64,000 nucleotides of DNA from Thermosipho africanus Ob7 (GCF_003351105.1 NZ_NKRG01000006.1:95758-159757), one strand, 5' to 3'. Shown: positions 1 to 8,850, numbered from the stretch's first letter. Notes: generated by a model not told the origin, from the letters alone. Made by a program: numbers and translations.

Positions 1-794
1 GAGATCATTACAATGAAATGGTAATGGCCATAGAAGATTATGCAAGTAAAAATGGTTTTGAGCTTATTGTTTCTATACCAAAGATGCTTCCCGAATCTGA
101 AAGGTATGTTTTAGACCAGTTTTTTAAAAGAAAAATAGATGGTGTAATATTATGCGAGTTGTACACCGGTGTTACATACCTTGAGCCATTCTTGAAAAGT
201 GGGGTTCCAATAGTTGCTCTTGATTACAATATAGAGGATATAACCTGTGATTCAGTAAACGTTAATAATAAACAAGGAGCATTTATTGCAATGAATCATT
301 TATACGAAAATGGGCATAGAAAGATTTTATTTATTAGAGGGCCTCATCTTTCGCCTGCTGCTTTAGAAAGAGAAAAAGGAGTTTTAAAGTTTCTGAAAAA
401 ACATGATGATGTGGAAGTTTTTTATAGTGAGTTTGAAGGATATGAACCAGAGATTGGCTATGAATCTGTTATAGCACACTTAGAAAAGTATGGAAAGAAC
501 TTTACAGCTATTTTTACAATTAACGACTGGACAGCTACCGGAGCTTTGAGTGCACTGTATGAAAAAGGTTTAAAGGTCCCTGAAGATATATCTTTAGTAG
601 GATTTGATGATGCACCTTACGTTAAATATATTGTTCCACCTTTAACAACGATAAAGCAGCCTAGATGGGAAATGGGACAAACTGCGGCGCAATTGTTGAT
701 TGAAAGGATACAAAATAAAGGTTCGAATATACCAAAGAATGTAATTCTTCAACCGCAACTTATAGTTAGAAAATCAGTTAAAAAAATTGGATAA
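1..794 (+). CDS. LacI/GalR-family transcriptional regulator (5' end outside window)
   Basis: This is the effector-binding (periplasmic-binding-protein-like) part of a LacI-type repressor. The open frame runs off the left edge: the codons before the first in-window ATG at 18 read DHYNE, so this ATG is internal and the N-terminal helix-turn-helix lies upstream. Seen: the family-typical VPEDISLVGFDD segment, the PPLTTIKQP hinge region and a C-terminal LIVRKS strand. LacI-type proteins usually bind an operator and release it on sugar binding. The ligand cannot be told from this sequence. A strong terminator follows directly, so this is the last gene of its transcript. Confidence 0.9.
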   Translation, partial: DHYNEMVMAIEDYASKNGFELIVSIPKMLPESERYVLDQFFKRKIDGVILCELYTGVTYLEPFLKSGVPIVALDYNIEDITCDSVNVNNKQGAFIAMNHLYENGHRKILFIRGPHLSPAALEREKGVLKFLKKHDDVEVFYSEFEGYEPEIGYESVIAHLEKYGKNFTAIFTINDWTATGALSALYEKGLKVPEDISLVGFDDAPYVKYIVPPLTTIKQPRWEMGQTAAQLLIERIQNKGSNIPKNVILQPQLIVRKSVKKIG

Positions 795-807
795 ACTTAA
801 AGAAATT

Positions 808-841
808 CCCCCGGACTTTTTAATTAACATCCGGGGGTTTT
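808..841 (+). terminator. Rho-independent terminator after the LacI-type gene
   Basis: An 8-bp stem CCCCCGGA / TCCGGGGG (808-815 / 830-837) with an AT loop is followed by TTTT. It lies between the convergent LacI-type and cstA genes and may also stop cstA transcripts, since the other strand is T-rich too. Confidence 0.85.
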
Positions 842-846
842 ATTAG

Positions 847-2532
847 TTAAATTTCTTCTTCCACAGGTACGATTTCTTTATTAGACTTAAAGATAACTAT
901 AAATCCTTCTATCATTATCCATAGAGCAATTACAAGTGTTGAAATAGTTACGAATATTAATAGACCATTTCCGCTGCTTATAAATTTTTTGAGATTTAAT
1001 ACTGTTGCATACAGTGTTATTATAAACATAAATATCATTGGTATTCCTGTAATCCATATTGGTTTTTTCTTTTTTGCTAAATAGACCGTACCAATTAATA
1101 GGGCTAGAGCAGCAAGTAATTGATTTAATGCACCAAATACTGGCCACAATGTTAAAGCACCTTTACCATCTCCTGTTGATAATGCTAGTGCTAAAGCTGC
1201 TAGTATTACTATTGCAGTAGCAATAAATCTGTTTTTTAAAGGTTTGACTACTACTTCACCTTTTTTGTTGGAGAATAACTCTTGCAATGCAAATCTTTGA
1301 ATTCTTGTTGAAGAGTCCATGGTTGTTCCTGCAAAAGAAACTATAAAGACTGCCATTATTGTTTTTGCTAAATCTAGTGGTATTCCATATGAATGCATCA
1401 AGTTTGCCGAGCCATTGATTACGGCTGCTAGTTTTGCGCCCAAACCACTTGCTGTCGCCCATGATGCATAATGTGATGTAAATGCTTGTACTCCTCCACC
1501 ATTCATTCCAAGCCCTGCGGTAACAGCAATAATTATTATTGTAGCTAAAACACCTTCAAGGATCATTCCACCGTAGCCAATTAAATGAGCATCTGTTTCT
1601 TTTTCCATTTGCTTAACTGTTGTACCAGAAGCTGCCAAACTATGGAAACCTGAGATAGCACCACATGCTATTGTAATGAATAAAATTGGAAATAGTGGAG
1701 GTGCATCTGGAACTGTTTGGAATGCTGGAGCAACTATTTTAGGATGTCCAATTATAACGCCTAGTACTAATAGTGACATAGCAATTAAAAGTTCGTGAGA
1801 GTTTATATAATCTCTTGGTTGTAGTAACTTATGAACTGGCATAGTAGAGGCTATAAATACATAAATCATTAAAATGTATATCCAGCCAAGAAGTGATATA
1901 CCACTAATTGGGAACACTACGCCAATAGCAATTGTTACATACATTAATATAATTGCAATTATGGAATATAACGTATCATTTTTTCCTTTGTTGTAAACCA
2001 TGTAACTTAACCACATAGCAATTGGAATTTCCATCCATACTGGAAATACAGATTGTGGGTACATAATAAATAGTAAAGCTACTATCATAGCAAAGACAGC
2101 TAATACTATCCATAGCAAAAATTGTATTAGCACTAAAAATATTTTAGCTGTTCTTTCATTTATAAGATTTCCTGTTAATTCACCAATGGTTTTACCTTGA
2201 TGTCTTGCAGAAATTACAAGAGAAGTAAAGTCATGAACTGCACCCATGAATATTGAGCCAAAAAACACCCAGATAAATGCCGGAACCCATCCCCAAATAA
2301 CACCTATTGCAGGACCTACAATAGGGCCTGTACCTGCTATTGTAGTAAAGTGGTGACCAAGTAAAATATGTTTTTTTGTTGGAACAAAATCAACTCCGTC
2401 TTCAAACTCTTTTGCTGGAACAGGGTTTTTATCATTTAGACCAAAAATCTTCTTTGATATCCACTTTCCATATGTGTTATATGCCACCCAGTATCCAACG
2501 AATGCTAGTATAGCCAGTATCAAAGAATTCAT
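847..2532 (-). CDS. cstA: CstA-family carbon starvation protein (pyruvate/peptide transporter)
   Basis: Multi-pass inner-membrane transporter of the CstA family, 561 residues, shorter than the E. coli protein (about 700). Seen: an N-terminal membrane helix, the conserved HHFTTIAGTGPIVGPAIGV motif near residue 60, and many further hydrophobic segments. The ATG is preceded by GGAGGG. Family members take up peptides or pyruvate, and E. coli BtsT is a pyruvate/H+ symporter. The LytS/LytR pair immediately upstream on the same strand parallels BtsS/BtsR control of BtsT, so pyruvate uptake is the favoured inference. A terminator separates the regulators from cstA, so cstA probably has its own regulated promoter in 2540-2605. 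Confidence 0.9.
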   Translation of the reverse strand: MNSLILAILAFVGYWVAYNTYGKWISKKIFGLNDKNPVPAKEFEDGVDFVPTKKHILLGHHFTTIAGTGPIVGPAIGVIWGWVPAFIWVFFGSIFMGAVHDFTSLVISARHQGKTIGELTGNLINERTAKIFLVLIQFLLWIVLAVFAMIVALLFIMYPQSVFPVWMEIPIAMWLSYMVYNKGKNDTLYSIIAIILMYVTIAIGVVFPISGISLLGWIYILMIYVFIASTMPVHKLLQPRDYINSHELLIAMSLLVLGVIIGHPKIVAPAFQTVPDAPPLFPILFITIACGAISGFHSLAASGTTVKQMEKETDAHLIGYGGMILEGVLATIIIIAVTAGLGMNGGGVQAFTSHYASWATASGLGAKLAAVINGSANLMHSYGIPLDLAKTIMAVFIVSFAGTTMDSSTRIQRFALQELFSNKKGEVVVKPLKNRFIATAIVILAALALALSTGDGKGALTLWPVFGALNQLLAALALLIGTVYLAKKKKPIWITGIPMIFMFIITLYATVLNLKKFISSGNGLLIFVTISTLVIALWIMIEGFIVIFKSNKEIVPVEEEI

Positions 2533-2566
2533 AAAAATTTCCCTCCTCTCTAATGGTTTTCCAAAA

Positions 2567-2583
2567 TCTAATTTATCATTAGA
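2567..2583. promoter_or_regulatory. Inverted repeat upstream of cstA (candidate regulator site)
   Basis: TCTAAT-5-ATTAGA inverted repeat lies 35 bp upstream of the cstA start, and TCTAATG recurs at 2548-2554. It is a candidate site for the adjacent LytTR regulator, although LytTR proteins usually bind direct repeats, so this is weak. Confidence 0.3.
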
Positions 2584-2607
2584 ATAGGCGGTTTAATCTT
2601 ATACGTT

Positions 2608-2636
2608 AAAAAAATGGCCTAAACGGCCATTTTTTA
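2608..2636 (-). terminator. Terminator after the lytR-type gene
   Basis: AAAAATGGCC-TAAAC-GGCCATTTTTT gives a 5-bp GC core extended by A-T pairs with a T tail on the minus strand. It ends the small-ORF/lytS/lytR transcript before cstA. Confidence 0.75.
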
Positions 2637-2669
2637 GGAGCAAAAGATATTGATTTTTCTTGACAAAGG

Positions 2670-3353
2670 TTATATTTTTAGGATTTTTTTAACTTCTTTT
2701 AGGTGAGTTTTTCCTATAGGAAGTAATTTTTTGTTTTTCATTTCAAGAGAGATAGGTTCTTTAATAAATTTTTCAATGAAGTTGAGATTTATGATATATG
2801 ATTTGTGGATTCTAACAAAGTTTTGTGGAAGATCTTTTTCTAAACTTCCAAGACTTTTGTAATGCTTAATTACAAATTCATTATCTTCTGTAATTGCGAT
2901 GATATTTTTTTCAAAATATTCGAAATATAGTATATCATCAAAGCTTAAAAAAATTATTTCATTGTTGTTTTCTGCTGCAATCGTATTAATAATTTTTTTT
3001 GTACATAATTTTTCTTCTATTCTTTTTATAGTTTCAAGAAATCTTATTTCTGACACAGGTTTTGTTAAATAATCAAGGGCATTAACCTCAAAAGCGTCAA
3101 CGGCGTACTCTGAATAGGCAGTAACAAAAACTATTTCGTACTTATCAAGGTACTTTGCAGCTTTAATGCCGTTTATAGATGGCATTTCAATGTCCAAAAA
3201 AATAACATCAGGTTTTTTATTTTTTTTATTTTTTAAAAATTCTTCAACGCTTTCAAAGCAACCTATTATTTCAAAATCTGTCATTTCGTTTATTAGATCT
3301 TTTAAACTTTCCCTTGCATAGTATTCATCATCTATAATAGCTACTTTTAGCAT
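2670..3353 (-). CDS. LytTR-family response regulator
   Basis: Response regulator of 227 residues. The receiver domain (about 1-120) shows the acidic pair IIDDE near residue 8 and the phospho-acceptor in FLDIEMP near residue 55. A LytTR DNA-binding domain (about 130-227) shows the FVRIHKSYIIN signature. It overlaps the end of the sensor kinase gene by 7 nt, so the two are translationally coupled. It probably controls the adjacent cstA gene, by analogy with BtsR/YpdB. The ATG start follows a purine-rich stretch inside the kinase gene. Confidence 0.92.
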   Translation of the reverse strand: MLKVAIIDDEYYARESLKDLINEMTDFEIIGCFESVEEFLKNKKNKKPDVIFLDIEMPSINGIKAAKYLDKYEIVFVTAYSEYAVDAFEVNALDYLTKPVSEIRFLETIKRIEEKLCTKKIINTIAAENNNEIIFLSFDDILYFEYFEKNIIAITEDNEFVIKHYKSLGSLEKDLPQNFVRIHKSYIINLNFIEKFIKEPISLEMKNKKLLPIGKTHLKEVKKILKI

Positions 3354-5014
3354 ACAGCTTCACCGACCTTTATACTAATGCTTTTTATTTTTATCTCAAC
3401 TGTTGTTCCACCAAAGATTCCGTTTTTTATAGAAAAATTATAATCTTCACCGTATATTGATTTTAATCTTTTTTGTATTAGCTCAAGCCCTTTTCCTTTT
3501 TTATTTGAAGATTTAAAACCTTTACCATTATCTTCAACAGAAATTTTTACATAGTTATCGATGCTCTCAACCTTTACTTTTATTATCAACTCATCTTCCT
3601 TCATTCCGTGTTTTATAGAGTTTTCAACAAGGGGTTGTAGTATAAAAGGTGGAATTTTTATTGTATTTTCAACGTTTACCGTTATTTCATAACTTAATTT
3701 ATCTTTGTACCTTAATTTCATTAATTCTAAATAGTTAGTTGTGAATTTTATTTCGTCTTTTAAAGAAACAAATTTTTTGTTTTCATATAGGGTATATCTT
3801 AATAGTTCTGAGATGTTGTCAATAAAATAATTTACTTTATCAGGTTCCTTTTTTGAGATATATTTTATGGCATTTAGTGTGTTAAATAGAAAGTGAGGGC
3901 TTAAGTTAGACATTAATTCTCTTAGTTTTTCTTCAGTTGCTAGCTTTAAACTTTCATTAACTCTAGCCAATGAAATAATTAGTGATAATGTCTGAGCAAG
4001 TTTTTTTCCAAAGATTATGTCAGAATTTTTAATTTCGCCTTTTTTTGAATAATATAATTTCAAGGTTCCAATTAATTCATTATTTAAATCCGTTAGAGGG
4101 ATTATTATTCCAGAATAAAGCGGACAATTGTAAGCAGAGCAACTGATCCCTTTTTTTCCAACAACCTTTAAACCATGTCCGCTTTCAATTACTTTTTTTG
4201 TTGCATTGGTTTGTATGTTCATTCCAGTAACGTGGTGATCACTACCAATGCCTACATGAGTCAATATTTTATTTTTATCCGTAATGGCTACGGCATCAAA
4301 ATTTGTGTTGTTTAATATTGTCTCTGCTATTAATTTTGCGTTTTTTTCGTTAAAACCTTCTTCAATAGAACTTAAACTTTTTTCCATTATGACAAATATA
4401 GAGTTTATTGTATTTTCTGCTGTTTGCTCCAATTGTTCTTCTATATTTTTAATCATGTAATTTAAAAAAGAAACACCAAGAGAATTTGTTATTACCATTG
4501 GGAAAAGTATTTTAAATGTTATATCAAAGGCAAGAGAATATGGTTTTACCATAACCAAAACGTATGTAAGGTGTATGATTTCAATTAATACAGTATAAAG
4601 GAGTGTTCTAACGAATGTAAAGTGTTTTCTTCCATAAAGATGTGAGATAAAGCCACTTATAATTCCTGCGGTTATTGTTCCAAGAAAACATGGAATAACG
4701 GTTATACCACCTAAAAAGAGTCTAAAAATTGAAGATATTAAAGCAGCAATTAAACCGGCAGGTATTCCTCCTAGCATTCCTGCAAAAATAACTCCAATAT
4801 CTCTGTAATTGACTATGGCACCATTATATCTGATTCCAAAAACTGTTCCTAAGATTCCTAAAAATCCTCCGATAATACCTAAAACAAGTCTATTTTTTGC
4901 AACTAAGGTTTTACCAAAAATATTTTTGATAAAATAACTTTGAAAAGTTATATATGTAATTACCAATATTAAGGAAACCCTTTCAAGTAAAATTAAACTT
5001 ATATTTTCTAGCAT
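3347..5014 (-). CDS. LytS-type membrane sensor histidine kinase
   Basis: 555 residues. The N-terminal 5TM_LYT membrane domain (about 1-180) carries the conserved NYRDIGVIFAGMLGGIPAGL element. A GAF-like region (about 215-345) contains the SCSAYNCPLYSG cysteine segment. A His_kinase domain follows with phospho-acceptor SPHFLFNTLNA near residue 380, then HATPase_c with the N box LVENSIKHG and G box DNGKGF. In E. coli BtsS and YpdA, such kinases respond to pyruvate. The two cysteines in the GAF-like region could bind a ligand or metal, but this is unproven. The gene sits between a small ORF and the response regulator, with overlaps on both sides. Confidence 0.93.
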   Translation of the reverse strand: MLENISLILLERVSLILVITYITFQSYFIKNIFGKTLVAKNRLVLGIIGGFLGILGTVFGIRYNGAIVNYRDIGVIFAGMLGGIPAGLIAALISSIFRLFLGGITVIPCFLGTITAGIISGFISHLYGRKHFTFVRTLLYTVLIEIIHLTYVLVMVKPYSLAFDITFKILFPMVITNSLGVSFLNYMIKNIEEQLEQTAENTINSIFVIMEKSLSSIEEGFNEKNAKLIAETILNNTNFDAVAITDKNKILTHVGIGSDHHVTGMNIQTNATKKVIESGHGLKVVGKKGISCSAYNCPLYSGIIIPLTDLNNELIGTLKLYYSKKGEIKNSDIIFGKKLAQTLSLIISLARVNESLKLATEEKLRELMSNLSPHFLFNTLNAIKYISKKEPDKVNYFIDNISELLRYTLYENKKFVSLKDEIKFTTNYLELMKLRYKDKLSYEITVNVENTIKIPPFILQPLVENSIKHGMKEDELIIKVKVESIDNYVKISVEDNGKGFKSSNKKGKGLELIQKRLKSIYGEDYNFSIKNGIFGGTTVEIKIKSISIKVGEAVC

Positions 5015-5283
5015 GGATCTCTCATCATCGCCCTTTCACCAAAATCTCCTAAATCTTTTAACTCGCAATTGCCAAGTTTTTTTGCTTTCACCTTTGCATC
5101 TTTGTAAAAGTTTAAAGTTATGAACACTTCAACATTTTTAAGGTCTTTAAGCATTTCTTTAGCTTTTCCTTGCGGTTCTTTAGCTGTATATATTAAAACT
5201 TTTTCATACATGTTCAAAACTTTCTTAATGCCCCTTATATCGATAACCCCTAAAGCAGTACCGTATAAAATGAGAGTTTTAAT
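5008..5283 (-). CDS. Small protein upstream of the sensor kinase, apparent ATT start
   Basis: Unrecognised protein of 91 residues, cotranscribed with and overlapping the kinase gene by 7 nt. No ATG or GTG exists at the 5' end of the coherent reading frame. The best ribosome binding site (AGGATGTGAT, 5287-5296) is followed after 3 nt by ATT, as in infC. Downstream TTG (5217) and ATG (5211) starts would give 69 or 67 residues but lack a good Shine-Dalgarno. The segment before them (KTLILYGTALGVIDIRGIKK) is protein-like and contains a hydrophobic N-terminal stretch. The tail ends RAMMRDPC. Function unknown; possibly an accessory subunit of the two-component system. Confidence 0.6.
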   Translation of the reverse strand: MKTLILYGTALGVIDIRGIKKVLNMYEKVLIYTAKEPQGKAKEMLKDLKNVEVFITLNFYKDAKVKAKKLGNCELKDLGDFGERAMMRDPC

Positions 5284-5319
5284 GTTATCACATCCTTTTT
5301 GTTTTTATTTCCAGCTTAT

Positions 5320-5328
5320 ATTGTATCA
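5320..5328 (-). promoter_or_regulatory. Extended -10 promoter of the lytS/lytR operon
   Basis: TGATACAAT on the minus strand is an extended -10 element (TGnTACAAT). It would place the transcript start near 5313 and give a leader of about 30 nt before the ATT start. No clear -35 box. Confidence 0.5.
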
Positions 5329-5333
5329 AATAA

Positions 5334-5373
5334 AAAACATTAAAGGAAATTCCTGTATTTTACAGGAATTTCC
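5334..5373 (-). terminator. Terminator after the UgpE-like permease gene
   Basis: A perfect 13-bp inverted repeat GGAAATTCCTGTA / TACAGGAATTTCC (5345-5357 / 5361-5373) with a 3-nt loop is followed on the minus strand by a T-rich tract. Confidence 0.8.
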
Positions 5374-5419
5374 ATTATTTGTAAATATTTTCCTTTTATT
5401 ATCTTTGATAAGGTATAAA

Positions 5420-6253
5420 TTAGCCTTTTAGACCGCTGCTAACAAGGCTTTTAACGAATAGATTTTGAATGAGGAAGAATACTAAAAGGGTAGGTGCAAG
5501 AACAATCATAGTACCTGCCATAATTGTTCCCCAGTTGTTTGCAGCTTCTGCATCAATTAACATTTTTACTCCGATTTGTGCTGTTTTCATTTTATCATCC
5601 ATTGTAACAACAAGAGGCCACAGATACATGTTCCAGGCATATACAAAGTTGATTAATGCAGCTCCTCCGATCATAGCTTTTGATAATGGAAGTAAAACTT
5701 TGAAAAGGTATTGCATTGGACTTGCGCCATCTATTCTTGCTGCGTCACTTAATTCCATAGGAATGGTTCTAAAGTGTTGCCTCATTAAAAATGTATTTGT
5801 AGCACTTGCAGTAAATGGGATTATTAAAGCATAATAAGTATTTACCCATCCCAGAGATTTCATTAACAAGAAAAGAGGAACAATCATTACTGTTTCAGCT
5901 GGAAGAAATAGTGTAATAAACAAGGTAGCAAAAGCGACTTTCTTGCCTTTAAAGTTAAAATTTGCAAAAGCATAACCTGCTAAAATCCCGGTTATTAGCT
6001 TTCCAAGGGTTATAAACAAAGCTACTATAGCAGAATTAATTATCATTCTTCCTAGTGGCACAAGTCTTAATGCTTCTTTATAGTTTTGCCAATATAAGCT
6101 TTTTGGTATTATTTTTGGAGGAAAGCTAAATACTTCAGCAGGAGTCATAAAACTCATCATAAAAGCAAGGAAAATTGGAGAAAACATAATAATTGTAACC
6201 AAGATTAAAATGATTTCTGAAATAATAAAGGAAACTTTATTTTTTCTATTCAC
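5420..6253 (-). CDS. ABC sugar/glycerol-3-phosphate importer permease, MalG/UgpE type
   Basis: Inner-membrane permease of 277 residues from the carbohydrate uptake (CUT1) class. The EAA loop near the C-terminal third reads ELSDAARIDGASPMQYLFKVLLPLSK, split here as ELSDAARIDGA and MQYLFKVLLPLSK. Six hydrophobic segments are visible. The start chosen is GTG at 6253 because GAGGTGAT sits directly upstream; a longer ATG frame would overlap the previous gene by 29 nt and lacks a binding site. It follows the MalF-type permease by 10 nt and is the last gene of the transporter operon. The ATP-binding subunit is missing, so a shared MsmX/UgpC-type ATPase elsewhere must energise it. Confidence 0.88.
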   Translation of the reverse strand: MNRKNKVSFIISEIILILVTIIMFSPIFLAFMMSFMTPAEVFSFPPKIIPKSLYWQNYKEALRLVPLGRMIINSAIVALFITLGKLITGILAGYAFANFNFKGKKVAFATLFITLFLPAETVMIVPLFLLMKSLGWVNTYYALIIPFTASATNTFLMRQHFRTIPMELSDAARIDGASPMQYLFKVLLPLSKAMIGGAALINFVYAWNMYLWPLVVTMDDKMKTAQIGVKMLIDAEAANNWGTIMAGTMIVLAPTLLVFFLIQNLFVKSLVSSGLKG

Positions 6254-6263
6254 AATTATCACC

Positions 6264-7130
6264 TCACTGATAATGTACACCTTTTTCAACAAATCTAAAG
6301 TAAAGATATGTAATTATTGACATTACACCAAACATTACTACTGATTCAGCAGCTGCAAGGCCGTTGTCTTGGAAAGCAAATCCATCCAGATATAACCTGT
6401 AAATCATTGTAGTTGTACTTCCCAATGGGCCTCCTCGAGTCATAATATCTATAATTCCAAAAGAGGAAAACATGGTTGTGGTAAAGTTCATTATAAATAG
6501 ATAAAAGGTAATAGGAGTTACAAGTGGGAATTTAATTTTCCACATTCTAGTCCAAGAGCTTGCCCCATCGATGAGGGAAGATTCTAAGATTGAATCTGGA
6601 ATATTTTGGAGAGCAGCTATGTAAAAGATCAGATCAAATGGTAGCATTTTCCACACGGTTGCTGCTATTAATGCGATCATAGCATATGGCACAGTTGTTA
6701 ACCAGTCAACGTCTATATGGAAGATAACTTGAAAAAGATAGCTCAAAAGACCTGCAGTTGGAGTAAACATCATTGACCAAAGGGTTGCAGAAATTGCTGG
6801 TGAAACTGCATATGGTGAGAACATTAAAGTTCTAAAAATTCTAGTACCAGGTAAGTTTTTAACTAATAGTTGTGCTATTAGAAATGCAAGAAATATAGTA
6901 ATACCAACACTAGAAAGTGAGTAGATAAAAGTTGTTCTTAAAACTTTATAATACTCACTATCGGTAAATAAATCAATATAATTGTCTAGTCCAACAAAAA
7001 TAGATTTATCACCAAAGAAAGATTCTTGAAAGAAGCTCAATTTAAAAGAATTAAAGGCTGGAAAATAAATAAAAAGAATGATTATTAAAAAGGTTGGAAC
7101 TAACAAAAGATATGGTGTTAGTTTTCTCAA
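6264..7130 (-). CDS. ABC sugar/glycerol-3-phosphate importer permease, MalF/UgpA type
   Basis: 288-residue CUT1 permease. Seen: an N-terminal membrane helix (LTPYLLLVPTFLIIILFIY), the EAA-type loop ILESSLIDGASSWTRMWKIK, and a C-terminal MTRGGPLGSTTTMIYRLY segment typical of MalF/UgpA. The start is TTG at 7130, five bases after AGGAGGTG. The upstream in-frame ATG at 7178 falls inside an intercistronic hairpin and is unlikely. It pairs with the downstream MalG-type protein to form the membrane channel. Confidence 0.88.
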   Translation of the reverse strand: MRKLTPYLLLVPTFLIIILFIYFPAFNSFKLSFFQESFFGDKSIFVGLDNYIDLFTDSEYYKVLRTTFIYSLSSVGITIFLAFLIAQLLVKNLPGTRIFRTLMFSPYAVSPAISATLWSMMFTPTAGLLSYLFQVIFHIDVDWLTTVPYAMIALIAATVWKMLPFDLIFYIAALQNIPDSILESSLIDGASSWTRMWKIKFPLVTPITFYLFIMNFTTTMFSSFGIIDIMTRGGPLGSTTTMIYRLYLDGFAFQDNGLAAAESVVMFGVMSIITYLYFRFVEKGVHYQ

Positions 7131-7155
7131 GACAACACCTCCTATTTCTATAAAA

Positions 7156-7176
7156 GCGCCTCCAAAAAGGAGGCGC
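7156..7176 (-). terminator. Intercistronic hairpin between binding-protein and permease genes
   Basis: Perfect 8-bp GC-rich stem GCGCCTCC / GGAGGCGC with a 5-nt loop, followed on the minus strand by TTTTA. It probably attenuates read-through or protects the binding-protein mRNA 3' end, giving more binding protein than permease. Confidence 0.75.
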
Positions 7177-7201
7177 AACTAAAAATTAATAAAAGAACTT
7201 A

Positions 7202-8515
7202 TTATTCATATAGCCTATTGTATTTCTTCAATGCTCTTGTAACTTGATCAGCTGCCCAATTGAGAGCTTGGTCAACTGTCATTTCACCGTTTATAACTTT
7301 CTCGTATGCTGTTTCTATAATTTCTCTTGTTTCTGGGAACACTCCAATAATTGCACCGTTTGTATTAGGTGTTTGTTTTGAAAGAAGGAGTTGGAATATT
7401 GCTGTTAAGTAATTTGGATGATCAGCGTAGAATCCTTCCATTAAAAGTTGTTCTAATGCATCTTTCCTTACAGGGAAGTAACCAGTTTCAAGGTGCCACT
7501 TAATTTGTTGTGCAGGTTCTGTCATCCATTTTACAAATTCCCATGCAGCATCGATTTCTTCTTTTGGATGGTTCTTAAGAATCCAGAGTGAACCTCCACC
7601 TATTACAACACCACCCTGGATAGAAAGGCTTGGTTTTGGCAAGAATGCAGTGCCAACTTCCCAACCATTTTCTTTTGCGGTATCAGTTATGAATTTAACA
7701 TCTGAAGTTGAGTAAAGTAACATAGCAGCTTTACCGGAGAGGAATATCTGTCTTGCCCCGCTCCAATCTTCTCTCTTTGTGTTTATTAATAATCCTTCTT
7801 TAGTCATCTTTGCTAATAGTTCGAAAATATTTTTACCTGCTTGACTGTTGAATACAGCCTCGGTAGGTCTTTTGTCTCCTCTACCATTGTCATAGTTTAC
7901 TAGTGGTGCATCTTGAACTGCCATAAGTTGTTCAAAGAACCAAGAGTGTGTTGGCCAAGTTAAACCATATCTTATAATATTTCCATCTTTATCCTTTTTG
8001 ACCAGTTTTCTGCTATATTCGATTAATTCATCGAAGGTTCTTGGTGGTCTATTTGGATCTAACCCTGCTTCTTTAAAGAAAGTTTTGTTGTAGAATAAAA
8101 TTGCATTTGAAGAATTAAATGGCATAGAATAGAGTTTTCCGTTAACTGTGTAATAATTTAGAACTTGAGGTAAGAAAGCTCCTAAATCAATACTTGGATC
8201 TTTGGCAATAAGATCTCCTATTGGGACAGCTATGTTTCCATCGATCATAGCTCTTGTTCCTATATCGTATATTTGTACAACGTGCGGTGCATTCCCAGCT
8301 TTTACAGCTGCAATTGTTTTGTTGAATGTATCTCTGTAAGATCCTGTGTACTGAACGTTTACTTGGATATCTGGGTGAGTTGCCATAAATTCTTTGGCCA
8401 TGTTTTCAAGAAGTTCAATTCTCCAACCACTCATAGCATGCCAAAATTCAATAGTTACTTTTGAAAAGCTGAGTATACTTATAACAACAAGAATTAAAAC
8501 CAACAGCTTTTTCAT
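7202..8515 (-). CDS. Extracellular solute-binding protein, UgpB-like
   Basis: Secreted binding protein of 437 residues with a Sec signal peptide (KKLLVLILVVISILSFS). It resembles E. coli UgpB along its length: EFWHAMSG near the N-terminus (UgpB FWHSMEG), KAGNAPHVVQIYDIGTRAM (UgpB RTGNAPAILQVYEVGTATM), IGGGSLWIL, and HLETGYFPVRKDA (UgpB HQKTGYLPITKAA). UgpB binds glycerol-3-phosphate and glycerophosphodiesters, which fits the glycerol operon at 50.8-55.9 kb; a sugar ligand remains possible. The ATG at 8515 lies 9 nt after GGAGG; an in-frame TTG at 8521 is too close to it. Confidence 0.88.
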   Translation of the reverse strand: MKKLLVLILVVISILSFSKVTIEFWHAMSGWRIELLENMAKEFMATHPDIQVNVQYTGSYRDTFNKTIAAVKAGNAPHVVQIYDIGTRAMIDGNIAVPIGDLIAKDPSIDLGAFLPQVLNYYTVNGKLYSMPFNSSNAILFYNKTFFKEAGLDPNRPPRTFDELIEYSRKLVKKDKDGNIIRYGLTWPTHSWFFEQLMAVQDAPLVNYDNGRGDKRPTEAVFNSQAGKNIFELLAKMTKEGLLINTKREDWSGARQIFLSGKAAMLLYSTSDVKFITDTAKENGWEVGTAFLPKPSLSIQGGVVIGGGSLWILKNHPKEEIDAAWEFVKWMTEPAQQIKWHLETGYFPVRKDALEQLLMEGFYADHPNYLTAIFQLLLSKQTPNTNGAIIGVFPETREIIETAYEKVINGEMTVDQALNWAADQVTRALKKYNRLYE

Positions 8516-8850
8516 TTTCAATCCCCTCCTTTTTTAAGTTGCGGATTAATTATACAATAATTTAAATTAATAAGAAAAAGTATGAATTTTACAGAAACTA
8601 AAAGTTATAAAAACAATATTGATAATAATAAACTATAATTAAAAGAGAGCAACAATATCTAATTTACATAAAAATTAATCTGGTTTTAAATATATAAAGT
8701 AACTAGATTTGAACTTCTCAAAAAGATTTTATTAAATGTATATTTAATTTGTTTTTGGAAATATTAAGATATATTAAGGTACAAAATTAATTTTTTCTAT
8801 TAAAGTGATGTATAATTGTTTTGTATAATCACATTAGTGGGGGTAATAAT
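8516..8850. promoter_or_regulatory. Divergent promoter region between ugpB-like and A2M genes
   Basis: AT-rich 335-bp gap. A TATAAT box on the minus strand (8549-8554) lies 34-39 bp upstream of the ugpB-like start. On the plus strand TATAAT occurs at 8811-8816 and again at 8824-8829, just before the macroglobulin gene. No convincing -35 boxes or operator palindromes are seen, and no further gene. Confidence 0.5.
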
